Assembly: GCA_033085395.1 (NCBI GenBank)
Contig: JANQBS010000109.1
Coordinates: 59,229-123,228 of the forward strand
DNA: 64,000 nt
Direction: 5' to 3'
Source: Xanthoparmelia taractica
Taxonomy: Eukaryota; Ascomycota; Lecanoromycetes; Lecanorales; Parmeliaceae
Shown here: positions 47,685 to 58,314 of the stretch, piece by piece
Position numbering within the stretch: position 1 is the first letter of the stretch
Layout: every line of letters starts with the position of its first letter
Made by a program: the position numbers and the translations under genes
Notes under the pieces: model-generated
Seen by the model: only the letters and a program-made list of their open reading frames with translations
Database searches by the model: none
What the model was told of the DNA's origin: nothing

Positions 47685-48392
47685 CTACTCTGGATCATCT
47701 ATTGCTCCCTCTGCTCGGTACATCATCTCATCTGCGGCAATCCTTTGTTCTCTATACACAATCTCACTCGCAACGTTCCTGAGGAAGCGTGAGAGGATCC
47801 TGTAACACTCCAGCCGGTTCTGCCCTCGCGTCCGGTGCACATGGCTTCGGAACACTACCGCATCCTCACCATGCTTAATGAACGGCGACTTCTTGATCAT
47901 GACCATCATTTCGGGAGAGATGTACGCAGCCAATGAGGAAATTGGTGTTGTTAAAATGGCTTCCACCCTTCGCTTATCTTCGGCCGTACGTATGCGCAGC
48001 AGCCTTGAAGGGGATGTGGGGCCTGTCACATCACCGGCCGGAAATTCAGTCTGAGAAAGATGTTTTGGAATCACAGTCCCATCAAATGAGAACGTTGAGA
48101 GCCAAGTTTGGGTTCGAGAACCGGCGGGAGGGTTTGCCTGACTGGCCTGCTCGCGAACGCTATTAAATCGGAGATGGCGAGACAGCCGATCCTGATCAGT
48201 TGCGGCCGGACGACGCTTCCTCCTGAAGAGGCGGAATCGTGACTTTAAGCTGTCATTTATAGGTTGCTGCGCCAGATGCTTCCTGAAGAAAGGCTTCTCA
48301 TTCTGCGTCAATGTTTTGGATGATTGTCTCTGGGAAAAGAATCGCCAGGTATTCAGTATCGTTGTCGAACCTAGCCTCTTTGAATGAAGCAT
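47685..48392 (-). CDS. Mitochondrial-type protein, possibly a divergent RF-1-like relative
   Basis: Single exon of 235 residues starting at 48392: MLHSKRLGSTTILNTWRFFSQ, a basic, Ser/Thr-rich presequence-like N-terminus with an RFFS motif that suits mitochondrial cleavage. The middle is rich in arginine (FRLFRRKRRPAATDQDRL). The last 80 residues, SPFIKHGEDAVVFRSHVHRTRGQNRLECYRIL, resemble the part of RF-1-type proteins that follows the GGQ domain (a D-x-L-V-I-x-S stretch, then R-S/T-x-x-Q-N and Cys-x-x-hydrophobic-L). A GGQ is not present. It lies 1.8 kb upstream of, and on the same strand as, the GGQ-less RF-1-like gene. The relationship is my inference; the gene itself looks real. Confidence 0.65.
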   Translation of the reverse strand: MLHSKRLGSTTILNTWRFFSQRQSSKTLTQNEKPFFRKHLAQQPINDSLKSRFRLFRRKRRPAATDQDRLSRHLRFNSVREQASQANPPAGSRTQTWLSTFSFDGTVIPKHLSQTEFPAGDVTGPTSPSRLLRIRTAEDKRRVEAILTTPISSLAAYISPEMMVMIKKSPFIKHGEDAVVFRSHVHRTRGQNRLECYRILSRFLRNVASEIVYREQRIAADEMMYRAEGAIDDPE

Positions 48393-49260
48393 CGCACATG
48401 CATCATGTGGTATTTAAATGCTGTTTGGGCATCATCGATTAGCCTTTGATGAATATGCTATTTATGGAGATGAAAATCAAAATTTGCGAGATAAGGAAGG
48501 ACTCAGCCCTATCGGTAAAACTAGACGGCTTTCTTAGCGCGCTTTCGTGTGACCTCGGCTCCTCGGCTCGAAGCCCCTTCATCAACGCCCCCTTTCCCCT
48601 ACGCATCTTTACGTGGCCAGCATCTGGCTCATAACATATTGCGAGTCGAGAATGCTTCAAAAGAACCTTGCTCCTAGACTTAGATTTGGGTGAGAGCTTG
48701 GAGATCTTGCGCTAGACGATGGGTCAGGGTATTTCACACATCGAACAAAGATCGCGACTGGCATACAGACCAGGAGGGCGAAGTGGTTGCACACTGGAGA
48801 GGAGTACCAAAGGGTATCAAGTGGTATCGGCAAGTAATCTCGAATGGTTTTGAAGGTCACTAAACAACCTCAACCACGCTACCACTAGTAGTGTCAAATT
48901 GAGAATCCAAGCAGGCGCCGTAGAAGAAATGCGAGACTGCCCAAGACCTGTTGTATTTACAGGTCAATGTGTATAGGAATCTAAATCTAGTTGTGTTTGA
49001 GAGCTGCAGGCCTCCGGTCTAAAGTACAAATCCCGAAATGTGTATCCTATACCAAATCCTACGCCGGATCACACGCGCTTTATATGGATAATTCATGTGC
49101 TGTACTACACACGGCGTTGAGACTAGCGGCAGGTTTCGATGAAACTAGCGGGCAAGTCTATCTGTCGCTGTTAACCCGCTGTACCCTAGTAAGAATGACC
49201 CTTGCAGGGTCCATTCCGAAGACAAGGCCTCCGGGCTTTGGCGAGGTGGCCGTGGCGATT
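48393..49260. other. Intergenic stretch, no supported gene
   Basis: A plus-strand frame starting at 48991 runs to 49539 but is mostly antisense to the last P450 exons and shows no domain. Confidence 0.5.
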
Positions 49261-51238
49261 TCACTTTGTTGTTGCTTCGTGGAGCCTGACGACTGCTCCT
49301 GTTCCGCTACGAATAGAAAGCGTATGTTGGAACCTGATCCTTCCCGGGGGCTCACAGTTTTCCAGCTTGTCAAATCTTTGAAGGAGACGAACCACAGTGT
49401 ACTATTAGACATTTCGGATTTAGTATGTTATGGAGGCGAGACAGATAAAATCAAAATGTCTAGGCAGAGAAGCTCATTGGAAGGCGGGGAAGAACTTGGG
49501 ATAGATCCAAGGCGCAGTGGATTTATTTGGAAAAAGTGAGAAAAAACATACGGAAGCCTCAGTAAGGGCCATCTGTTCTAAGAAAAACTGTTAGCAAATC
49601 CTGGGATCCAAGGGAGGATCAAATGGAGCCCACTCACGACCGATGCACTTGCGGGGGCCCCCTCCAAAGGGAATGAATTCGAATCCAGGTTTCCGGTCTT
49701 CCCAACGCTCTGGTCTGAACACATCGGGATCGTCTCCCCATATATCGCAACGCTGCTGCATAGCGTAGATCGATATCATAACCCGCTGACCTTTTGGAAG
49801 GAAGACAGGTTTCATGCCGTCAGAGCCGCCGCCGCGGGGTAAGACTATGCCTTCGAGGCACTCCCGCTCCATGGTCGGTAAAATACCACTCATGCGCAGG
49901 GCTTCGTTGATGCAATGTTGCAGATACTGGCACGACCTCAGCTTCGCGAATTCGATACTGGCGGCGTCTGTTCCGATCTCTGCTAAAATTGTTACACGGA
50001 GCTGGTTGAACACTCGGGGGTAGCGTGAAAGAAAATAGAAGATCCAACTTAGCAACGATGCAGTGGTGTCCCGACCAGCGCTCAGTACGTTCAGCGTTTC
50101 ACTGCGGATTTCCAGAGCGTTACTGGTGTGCTTGGCTAGCTCGTCCAACAGCACGAATTTACCTTTTGTTGTAGGCTCCTGCAATGGCTGCTTCGTTGCG
50201 CACTTTGTTCGTACATGTTGAAGCTTTGCTGTCACAAAATACTCTGCGTACTGATGCACTTTTTCGCAGTGACGCGAGAATGCTGACGAACGAAGCAGCC
50301 AGTGCCAATTCCCCACAGCCAATCTGGTGCCTACATACCCTTTGCCAGCATCAAAATGATATCCAAATTCTTCTTTATCAGGAGCATCGGTCCTCTGACC
50401 CATTTGCGACGGCAAGTGCCCGTAGAGAAACTCTGTCATCAACTCAAGCGTCATCTTGAGAAACATGGGTTGGAGGTCGACGACATTGGTCCAGCCATCG
50501 GCCCCCGTCTTTAGCATCGCGGACAAGGTGTTGACGTGCCTTTCTTCAAGGTCCATGTCCGCTATTTGCTCGCGGGAGAATTGTGGTCGTAAAAGTGCCC
50601 GAGAGTGACGCCAAGGTTCACCACGCTGAGTAAATATACCCAAGCCCAGCAATGGCTTGAAACACGCGGCCCTATAGCTTTCCATATTAGATATATTTGA
50701 TCTCAACAAGATGATAGCTACCGAACGAATAAAAAGCGAGACCTCTCGGGTGGGTCTGACGGCTCAGAGCTGGTACCAAGCAGATCAAAGTGCCCCCACG
50801 TACCTTGAAGCACCGATCTCGAAATTTGAAGCCTGGGTAGCGAATATCGCCCTCACATTCTCAGGGTCCCGGGTCACCAGTACCTCGGAGCCCAACACTA
50901 TCTACGTCAAAATCAAAGATTCTCTTCTCAGCAACGGAGTGAGATTCACCTTCGACTCGAGCCGTATGGATATTTCCATCAGTGCCCAGCTCATTCATCG
51001 CTTCCACGAACATCGGCGGGCCACGCTCCTCGCGCATTGCCTTTAGATAGTCAAACGTAAGGGTCAGCCCCATAAAGCCCATGTTGCGTAAAGCAGGCGC
51101 GGGCTCGCAGCCTCGCCGAGCTGCTTCCGCTTGACATCGCCTCCTGGTTATCACAGACGAGATGATCTTGCTGAGAACAAGGACAGCGAGTCCGCACCCG
51201 ATGCTAAGTGATAGCAAAGTCATCGAGAAAGAAAACAC
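49261..51238 (-). CDS. Cytochrome P450 (CYP52-like), five exons
   Basis: Exons 51238-50950, 50897-50804, 50677-49638, 49577-49552 and 49401-49261 add up to 1,590 nt in frame: 529 residues, normal length. Introns are 52, 126, 60 and 150 nt. An N-terminal membrane anchor (LLSLSIGCGLAVLVLSKIIS) points to the ER. Signatures: GEPWRHSRALLRPQFSREQI (typical of CYP52/CYP539-type enzymes), I-helix SAGRDTTAS, K-helix NEALR, FRPERWED, and the heme loop FGGGPRKCIG with its cysteine. The 60-nt intron falls right after the heme loop, and the fourth exon is only 26 nt, so simple gene finders would truncate the protein. The CYP52 clan typically hydroxylates alkyl chains or fatty acids. Next to acyltransferase genes it may oxidise a polyketide chain, which is an inference. 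Confidence 0.9.
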
Positions 51239-52776
51239 TGACTCGTCAACGACTGTTCAGTTAAAAGAAACGTAGAGACATTTGGACACCGCTTTGATAA
51301 ATTCTATGCAGCGGAGAAAGCAGGGCAAGACCCAAAACGAGCCACAGCAACGGCGTTCAGCTTCTGCACCGACAAAAACAAGGAAAAGTATCTGCCGAAT
51401 CCAGCTCAACGAATTGCCTCCAAACCCTGCGTGGAGAGTAAGGTTTACGTAGAGAAGCGTGCGACATCTTGCATATGCGCTCAATGCCGAGGTATCCAAA
51501 GAGAGCCATTTTATGTTGTGCGCAGAATAAACTCCAGTGGTGGAGAGGTGCATATGCATAATTTTTGCCGAGGTATCCAAGAATGGTCAGGAAGTGTGAG
51601 TGGGAATGCTCCGAAGACCTGATTGAGGCGGGGTGTGGCGACATCCTGCATATGCAGGGGGTTGCTTTGCTACCGAAGGCCCGAAATTACCACATAGGGA
51701 CAGGGATTCAAATCCAGCAAAAACATTTGCTCGCCTCTCGGTTGCTCTGAGCATGGTTGGGAAGGGCCTCGACTCAGTGATTGCGCTGACGAGCCGTGTT
51801 CCAACGGATTTCTTTGTGTTGCGCAGGTCGCACACAACAACTCATGGCACGAGGCACACCGCAAGATTTCGTGCTCCGGACTTTTGGCAAGTTTCATAGA
51901 AGTTTTTTCTCTTTATCTGCCATTAAGGCTCGGGATTTAGCGCAAAGCCAAGTGCCGAAAGTAAAAGATAAAAAGGGCCTACTTGGTATCCACGGTATCC
52001 AGCATCTTATATGTTAGTGCCGCGCTAAGTAGGGGTCCTTGGAGGACTTTGAAAGGACTGGATGTGTCTGTAAATTATCTAACAATTAGATCATAAAGTG
52101 TGCCAAGTAGAGGGGTTTCGAGAAAGGTTGGCAAAGTCACATACTTATCAGAAACGCTAGAACCCCTGCTTAGTCTAACGTGCTGGATACCAAGTAACTG
52201 GTTGGTATCCGGGAGACCTCGCACCACTTTCAAACGCGTATGTACTTCTAAACCTTTGACGAGGCACGAGTCGAACGCTTGGCACGATCTTCACCCCTTC
52301 TGTTCTAAGGAGTTGGTGTCACCTTCGAAAACGTCGCTGCTGCGAAACGGAAACCCGAGCGTAGGACTGAATCTTCTCTCCTGCTGCAGACATGCTTCCT
52401 CTAAGTCTAGTCAACGCTCTTCTCCATTTCGGTCATGCCAAAGCTCTATTGACCGACGACAAGTTCGAAATCGTCTTGGCATTATGGCCGTGCAGCCTTG
52501 AGCAAATTTGTCGTTGCCTTGATTGATATGATTGGATGGTCTCTTAGGATTGCGGGAATAGGTTTGGTGCTGAACAACGGAGGCTGGATTGCGCACAGCT
52601 CGTCTGGTTGGTCAGACACTACAGGGCAGTCTTGGCTGCAGGAATCCACAAAAATGGCGCCAGTTAGCAGTCCGACGATCGTGTGCTTATTATCTTATAT
52701 TTTACAAATCGGAAGCCTGTTTAACAAGAAGTATCGACACTTAGAGACAAAAAGTTCACGGTACAGTCCGACAAGT
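51239..52776. other. Divergent intergenic region between P450 and acyltransferase
   Basis: No gene is supported. It contains direct repeats of TGCCGAGGTATCCAA (near 51487 and 51569), recurring CATATGC palindromes, and a 198-bp inverted-repeat element (separate entry). The P450 and the acyltransferase start on opposite sides, so promoters of both lie here. Confidence 0.5.
51994..52191. mobile_element. 198-bp MITE-like element, copy A
   Basis: Ends in the perfect inverted repeat GGTATCCAGCA / TGCTGGATACC. A second nested inverted pair lies just inside (GCTAAGTAGGGGT on the left, AACCCCTGCTTAG on the right). The interior is non-coding. The same end and inner motifs recur in the element at 57398-57603, so this is a repeat family. 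Confidence 0.65.
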
Positions 52777-54327
52777 ATGGAGGCACAGCAAGCCCCAATT
52801 CATCATGTGTTACCCATGGATAAATCATCAGACTCTGTATGTTGTTCATCGTGCGCCATGTCCGAGAGGGTTACTATGCACGATTCACCGCTACCCGGCC
52901 GCCCAACGTCAGACAAGAAGGCCGCTGAGTTCCTACTGTCCCCGATTGACATGTTGATGCCGCGTATGCACGTTCCAAAGCTGCTCTATTTCGCATCTAC
53001 AGCTGAGCCAGCCAACGTCATATCGAACCTTCTGAGCGCTCTTGAACTTACGCTGAGAAGCATTCCCATAATCGCGGGCTCAGTGGCCCTGAGCAAGCAG
53101 GAGGGTGTTCAGAAGGGATCTTTGAGCGTTCAGAACCCATTCTTTATGGCCGAAGATATTCTGTCGGTCAATGATTTGCGTGATGAGTATGATTACGAGC
53201 AGCTTCGGGCGGCACACTTTCCTTCCGATGGGGTGGCATTCGATGCTGTTGCGCCGAAACTGTTTGGAAAAGCAGCAGACTCCGCGCCCGTCATGATCGC
53301 GCAAGCGAACTTCTTACGTGGAGGGCTGCTTCTGTTTTTCGCTGTCCATCATTGCGTACTTGATGAGGTGGGGTTGTTCAATGTGATGAAAGTCTGGTCA
53401 TTGTGTTGTCGAGGGGAAGTTGGCTTAGACCTTGTCACGCCGCAGTGGTTCGATCGGAGCCCTTTGTTGCAAGGAAAGGGGACTGGAAAATTAGAAGATC
53501 ATCCCGAGTATGCGCTTGCGCCAGAAGGAGCGACGGCGAGGGCAGCCGAAGATCCAAGTGCCTTCTATCCAAGTTCCGAAGATGTGCATTCGACAATCTT
53601 CTTCTTTTCAGATGAAGCGCTTGCACGTTTGAAGCTAGCCGCCACGATGCCCGGCACCAATGGTGGAGACGAAGGGACCAGATGGATCTCAACCAACGAT
53701 GCCCTTATTGCGCTACTGTGGTGCTGCATAACTTCCGCTCGATTGGCCGAAAGTCAGCGAGCTACAAGTGAGGTTTTCCCACTTTTTGCTATGGCTGTGA
53801 ATGGTAGAAACAAGCTTCAGCCTCCAATGTCTCCAGATTATTGCGGCAACGTGGTCCTCATTGCAAAGACATTGGCAAAGGCCGACGACCTGCTCGCCCA
53901 GGAGCCTGGGCGTCTTGCAAAAGCCGCTACACTCATCCGAAACGCAGTCAATGTCGTGGACGATGCCTACGCTCAAGATGTAATTCAAATGGTCCGCAAG
54001 GTTGAAGATGTTGGTCGACTAGCACCGCGCAGACGGCCATCCACCGAGTATAGTCTCGGTTGCAGCACTTGGGCAAGACAGCCGTACTACAGCCTGGACT
54101 GGGGCAGCACGGTGGGCGGCGCTTGCGAGCGAGTCCGGTGGCGGAGGTTCCAAACGGACGGGCTTTTCCTGGTATACCCGCGCATGCCCAGCGCTGAAGG
54201 TTTCGGCGGAGATTCAGGCGGCAGACAAGGTGGTATAGAAGTACAGCTTGGCTTGCGCAGCCATCTTCACCAGATATTGATGGAAGATCCGATGTTCGCT
54301 GAGTTCGCCCAGTGGCGATGCAGCTGA
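52777..54327 (+). CDS. BAHD/TRI101-type acyltransferase (transferase family)
   Basis: Start chosen at the ATG 52777 (MEAQQAPIHHVLPMDKSS), the usual N-terminus of fungal transferase-family enzymes; the open frame to 52498 is upstream leader. The protein has 516 residues in a single exon. The first half ends in AVHHCVLDEVGLFNVM, which holds the catalytic HxxxD. The second half has ISTNDALIALLWCCITSAR, FAMAVNGRNKLQPPMSPDYCGN, and the structural motif near the C-terminus as LDWGSTVGG (DFGWG in most members, here with Asp-Trp-Gly). It transfers acyl groups from CoA to a hydroxyl or amine. It sits head-to-head with the P450 and 370 bp upstream of the LovD-like gene, so a tailoring role in the same pathway is likely. 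Confidence 0.88.
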   Translation: MEAQQAPIHHVLPMDKSSDSVCCSSCAMSERVTMHDSPLPGRPTSDKKAAEFLLSPIDMLMPRMHVPKLLYFASTAEPANVISNLLSALELTLRSIPIIAGSVALSKQEGVQKGSLSVQNPFFMAEDILSVNDLRDEYDYEQLRAAHFPSDGVAFDAVAPKLFGKAADSAPVMIAQANFLRGGLLLFFAVHHCVLDEVGLFNVMKVWSLCCRGEVGLDLVTPQWFDRSPLLQGKGTGKLEDHPEYALAPEGATARAAEDPSAFYPSSEDVHSTIFFFSDEALARLKLAATMPGTNGGDEGTRWISTNDALIALLWCCITSARLAESQRATSEVFPLFAMAVNGRNKLQPPMSPDYCGNVVLIAKTLAKADDLLAQEPGRLAKAATLIRNAVNVVDDAYAQDVIQMVRKVEDVGRLAPRRRPSTEYSLGCSTWARQPYYSLDWGSTVGGACERVRWRRFQTDGLFLVYPRMPSAEGFGGDSGGRQGGIEVQLGLRSHLHQILMEDPMFAEFAQWRCS

Positions 54328-54700
54328 GATCCTAATACTGCAGTCACCCTCGTTCATTCGCGTATTAACAAATCTTTAGGTCCGTGCTGCCAAGTGCGAA
54401 TTTAGGTAGGATCTGGTCTTGCTGGCCCCGCAGGCTCTGAAGTAGCTTATAACAATGCAACTATAGAGACAAAACCGAAAGGAAGTAGATATTTGAGACA
54501 AAACCAGCCCTATCGGCAGTGGGCCAATCCTACCTCTTAGCGTGAGCTCAGTTTACATGGGCTTGAAAGTACCTTGATAGAACAACGTTCTGCGCTTTCA
54601 CTCGTGTATATACATAGAGAAAGGACAATCTATAGATCTTAAAAACCGAAAAATATATTTATGAACCGCATCTTGACAGATATTCGTTCAACGGTAAAGC

Positions 54701-56087
54701 ATGGCTTCATTGGAAGAACGGATTGAGACAGCCTGCAAGAATGGCACAATCCCCGGCGCCGTTATGTTCGCTTCAAACCGCAGTGGTACGCTGTCACGTA
54801 TCTACTTCTTTATCCTCGAGTAACGGACCCCAGGCTCATTCCACTACGCCCGTGCATTTGGTGTCCGCTCTCTCGATACTCGTGCGCCGCTTGAGATTGA
54901 CAACATAATGTTCATAGCCTCATGCACCAAGCTCATGACCTCAATCGCTGCCATGCAATGCATTGAGCGTAACCTTGTAACCCTCGACACCGATGTAGCG
55001 GAGATCTTACCCGAGCTTGCGGCCCAGGGTATCTTGGTCGGATTCGATGAGGCCACCGGCGAGCCAGTCATCAATAAGAGGCAGAATGTGATAAGTCTGC
55101 GGTAATAACATAATCCCGATCTCATCCATGTGGTGAAATATGAGCTTTGTGGCTGATCAAAGACAGCCATCTCCTAACCCACTCAGCCGGCCTATGCTAC
55201 CTGTCGATGAGTCGACGCCTCCAGCACTACCGTAAGCATACACAGAACTTCAAGATGGCTACTGGTGAGACAGTGGAAGAATGTTGTACCCATCCCCTCA
55301 TTTATGAGCCCGGTACCAGCTGGCTTTACAGCACTAGCATAGACTGGGCTGGTAAATTGGTCGAGCGTATCACTGGCCAGACGCTGGAGCAATTCATGAG
55401 AACGAACATCTGGCGACCATTAGGTATTGAAGACGTAACTTTCTGGCCTGAGCATCATCCGGATATTAAGAGTCGTATGGCAAACATGACCGTCCGAGAT
55501 GAAGAGAGCGGAAAGGTGGTCCACGACCTGGATGGCGCGGGTTTGCCAGGAGGCAAGGACTGCTTCGGCGGCCACGGTGCTTTCGCGTCTATGCCCGACT
55601 ATTTCAAAATTCTTAGATCCTTGCTTGTTGATGATGAAAGGCTTCTCCAGCGTTCGACGACAGCGCAAATGTTCCAGTCGCAGTTGACGAAAGATAGCCA
55701 AGAAGCACAAAAAATGCTTATGGCGAAACCAGAAAACACAACACTGTTTGTAGGGGATTTCCCGCAACATGTGCCTCTAGACTGGGGCATTGGTGGTATA
55801 TTGACTATGGAGGCGGACGAAGGGTGGCGGGGCCGGCATACACTGATGTGGAGTGGGCTGCCGAATTTATTCTGGGTACGTTTCAACCTTTTCCATTCCC
55901 TTTTACAACAGTATGGAAAGATGAGGCTGAGCTAGTTCAGTTCATCGACCGTGAAGTAGGGCTTTGCGGCTTATATGGCTGTCAAGTACGGCCGCCGGGG
56001 GATTTGAAAGTAGGAAAATTGATCACACTGTTTGAAAAGACCATGTATGAACGGCTTGCGGCGCACGAAGCCAAGGCCAAGCTGTGA
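54701..56087 (+). CDS. LovD-like transesterase (class C beta-lactamase fold)
   Basis: Exons 54701-54785, 54834-55101, 55167-55875 and 55941-56087 join in frame (introns 48, 65 and 65 nt). It begins MASLEERIETACKNGTIPGA, typical of the EstB/LovD group. The catalytic serine and lysine are in MFIASCTKLMTS (SxxK). The partner tyrosine is in WLYSTSIDWAG. The family block RHLLTHSAG follows exon 2, and the end reads MWSGLPNLFWFIDREVGLCGLYGCQ. All active-site residues are present; length is about 402 residues. LovD takes a short acyl chain from a PKS or a CoA thioester and puts it on a hydroxyl of the lovastatin core. Here the gene follows a BAHD-type acyltransferase and a P450. A simple carboxylesterase is the alternative. 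Confidence 0.88.
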
Positions 56088-58314
56088 TGAATCTCGAGGC
56101 TCCCCCTCGCTAACGAACGTAATGGCATTAGACGAGTCTCTGCACTGTGCGTGCGCTCTCTCGGGTATCACTATTCCGTCTACGCTTGGTTTGTGTGAGG
56201 CTTCTGCAGTATCTACATTTATGTCACAACGTCTCCCACTAGGCACATCTAGGCCTCCTTTGCATATTGCAGGTACTGCGCTGAGGAGACTGTCAAAATA
56301 CATGCAGCAGTGAACGAAGCACCACGTCAAATCTTATTCTCTCATCATCATCGCGCACCGTACCCTCACATCAGCTTCCGTACCTATTTGTTTATCTTCC
56401 ACAGCAGCGTCTTACTGTTTCATACCTATCGCTTCCCTTGAGTGACTACCTGCCCGGCCTTATACCATGTGCCCAGCGTTCGGTTCCTACTTCTTAGTCC
56501 CTCTTCAGTTCAAACACTAGGCTAGGTCTTTGCTCTTCAATCTCTCGAATAATGCACGCTTACTTTTGACATGCTGGAATCTGTGCACTACTCAACGACT
56601 TGGTTCGTGACCCACAACCATTCTAATTGGCGGATTTCTAGTGTGGATGGCGGGCTGGTCATGTTCTGGGGGCTTCGGTGTGCTGCAGGCCATGGACCCT
56701 TGATATACTACATACCGTGTTGTCGCGCAAGATCGGTGTACCAGCGCGATGGGCGTCGAGTAGCGGGACCGAGGTGATCGTCAAATAAGTAACATGTAAC
56801 GTTAAACGTTCCTTTACCACAACTCTTTCCATTGTTGCACTATTCCACTTCGTCGATGCAGAGTTTGCGTCTTGCTTGTCATTAATTTCCCACTAATCTG
56901 GGCTAGAGCTAGGTACTCGTTCCTGTGGTCTGCTATATACAATATTAGTGGTCTCATTTATAAAAACATACACATGGGACCAAGCACATATACAAATAGA
57001 TGGTTGGGCCGTTTCAACATTAGGGCCAGTAGCGTGCAGGCCTAGCTACATAATCAGCAAGGCAAGATAGCATGAGGAATGCATGACTCGGGTTCTCTGC
57101 ATCTACGCATCCATCTGGAACAGCGGTTAACGCACTAACCCATAGTCCCACTATCTCGAGCTTGCTAGCTGCTTCATCTTCGGGACTTACATTGAGCGCA
57201 TCAACGCGGTACGGCCCATGCACCACGTCAAATTGAGTCATGATTTCAACACTTTTTCCATAATCTATCCCATCCATAATCTATCCTCTTGGGTTGGGTT
57301 GAACAATTTCCAGTCGTTCGCGCGCATAGATATACACTACGAAAGCACCCTTGTCTTACCTGCAGCCTGCTGCAGCTCAGCTGCAGGATTCTTGATTCGT
57401 ATCCGGCATATTATATGTCGCGGCTAAGCAGGGCTATGAGGACCCTGAAGGGGACGAATTCTCACTGCACTTTTATCTAGCTACTAGACCAGAAAGAGTA
57501 TAATGCTTTCTGACAAAGGGCTAGTAGTGGGGAAGTCGCCTATCTGTTAGAGCCGCTAAAGCCCTGCTTAGTATTTGTATTAACATATAGTATGCTGAAT
57601 ACGAAGTACAATTACTAAACGCCATAGCTTCCCGATGAAGTGTGCTGACATGGGTTACTGATCGGAAATTGAATCTCCCCAGACATACTTAGGTCTTGCC
57701 GGAGGATACGCTCAGCATATGCCCGACTTCTACCCCTGCCGAATCTTAGTCTTTCTCTGACCCAAGCTATTCCCCGGGCTTATCCGGCCTTATCCAGTCA
57801 ACCGTTCTAGCCACGTGGACCTCGCAGGACATTCATTGACCCTTTTTCGTTAGTCCTACAACCCATGCATCCTAAAGGCATGACGAAAAGACACCAAGGC
57901 AGCCAGTAGAGTAAATGCCGCCGACTGCTCCTTCCACAGCTGTGGGAAACCTGTGCCCAAGTCACCACTCAAAGACTTGTTTTAGCAGCAATTCAGATGG
58001 CTCGGTCTAGAATCTGAGGCCTCGAAGGATGTGCGCTTTAGCGCTAACGAATGTCCCAGCATGTTAGGTTCTACCGCACAAGGCGGGGATTCGGGATAGA
58101 CTGAGTCCAGAGCATGTTCGGTGCAGTAACATCAACAACATCTCTCAATACTTTTTGATGAAACTGTCGTTCCTCGAGTTGATCGGCAAGCACCGACAGA
58201 GTTCTTGAAAGAACGAATACGAGATTCTCCTCTAGCCCTTTCATTAATCAGCACTATTGCGCAGAGGACATGAAACTCTCCCTCTCTTCAAGTATTCGCT
58301 GACTTGCTTCCAAG
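56088..58314. other. Gene-free stretch with a second MITE-like element
   Basis: Short frames only. The stretch contains a 206-bp inverted-repeat element at 57398-57603 and a CTGCAG-rich palindromic patch near 57360-57386. Confidence 0.5.
57398..57603. mobile_element. 206-bp MITE-like element, copy B
   Basis: Ends CGTATCCGGCA and TGCTGAATACG form an imperfect inverted repeat. Inner motifs GCTAAGCAGGGCT and AGCCCTGCTTAG are perfectly inverted. Ends and inner motifs match the element at 51994-52191, although the middle has diverged. Confidence 0.6.

Noticed and set aside
48991..49539. 182-codon plus-strand open frame
   Set aside because: It is antisense to the last exons of the P450 and shows no domain.
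52498..52776. In-frame extension upstream of the acyltransferase
   Set aside because: The extension does not resemble the family N-terminus; MEAQQAPIHHVLP at 52777 does.
54701..56087. Beta-lactamase-fold protein considered as antibiotic resistance gene
   Set aside because: The block order (SCTK, YST, LPNLFW) is that of fungal EstB/LovD-type esterases and transesterases, not of secreted bacterial beta-lactamases; there is no signal peptide.
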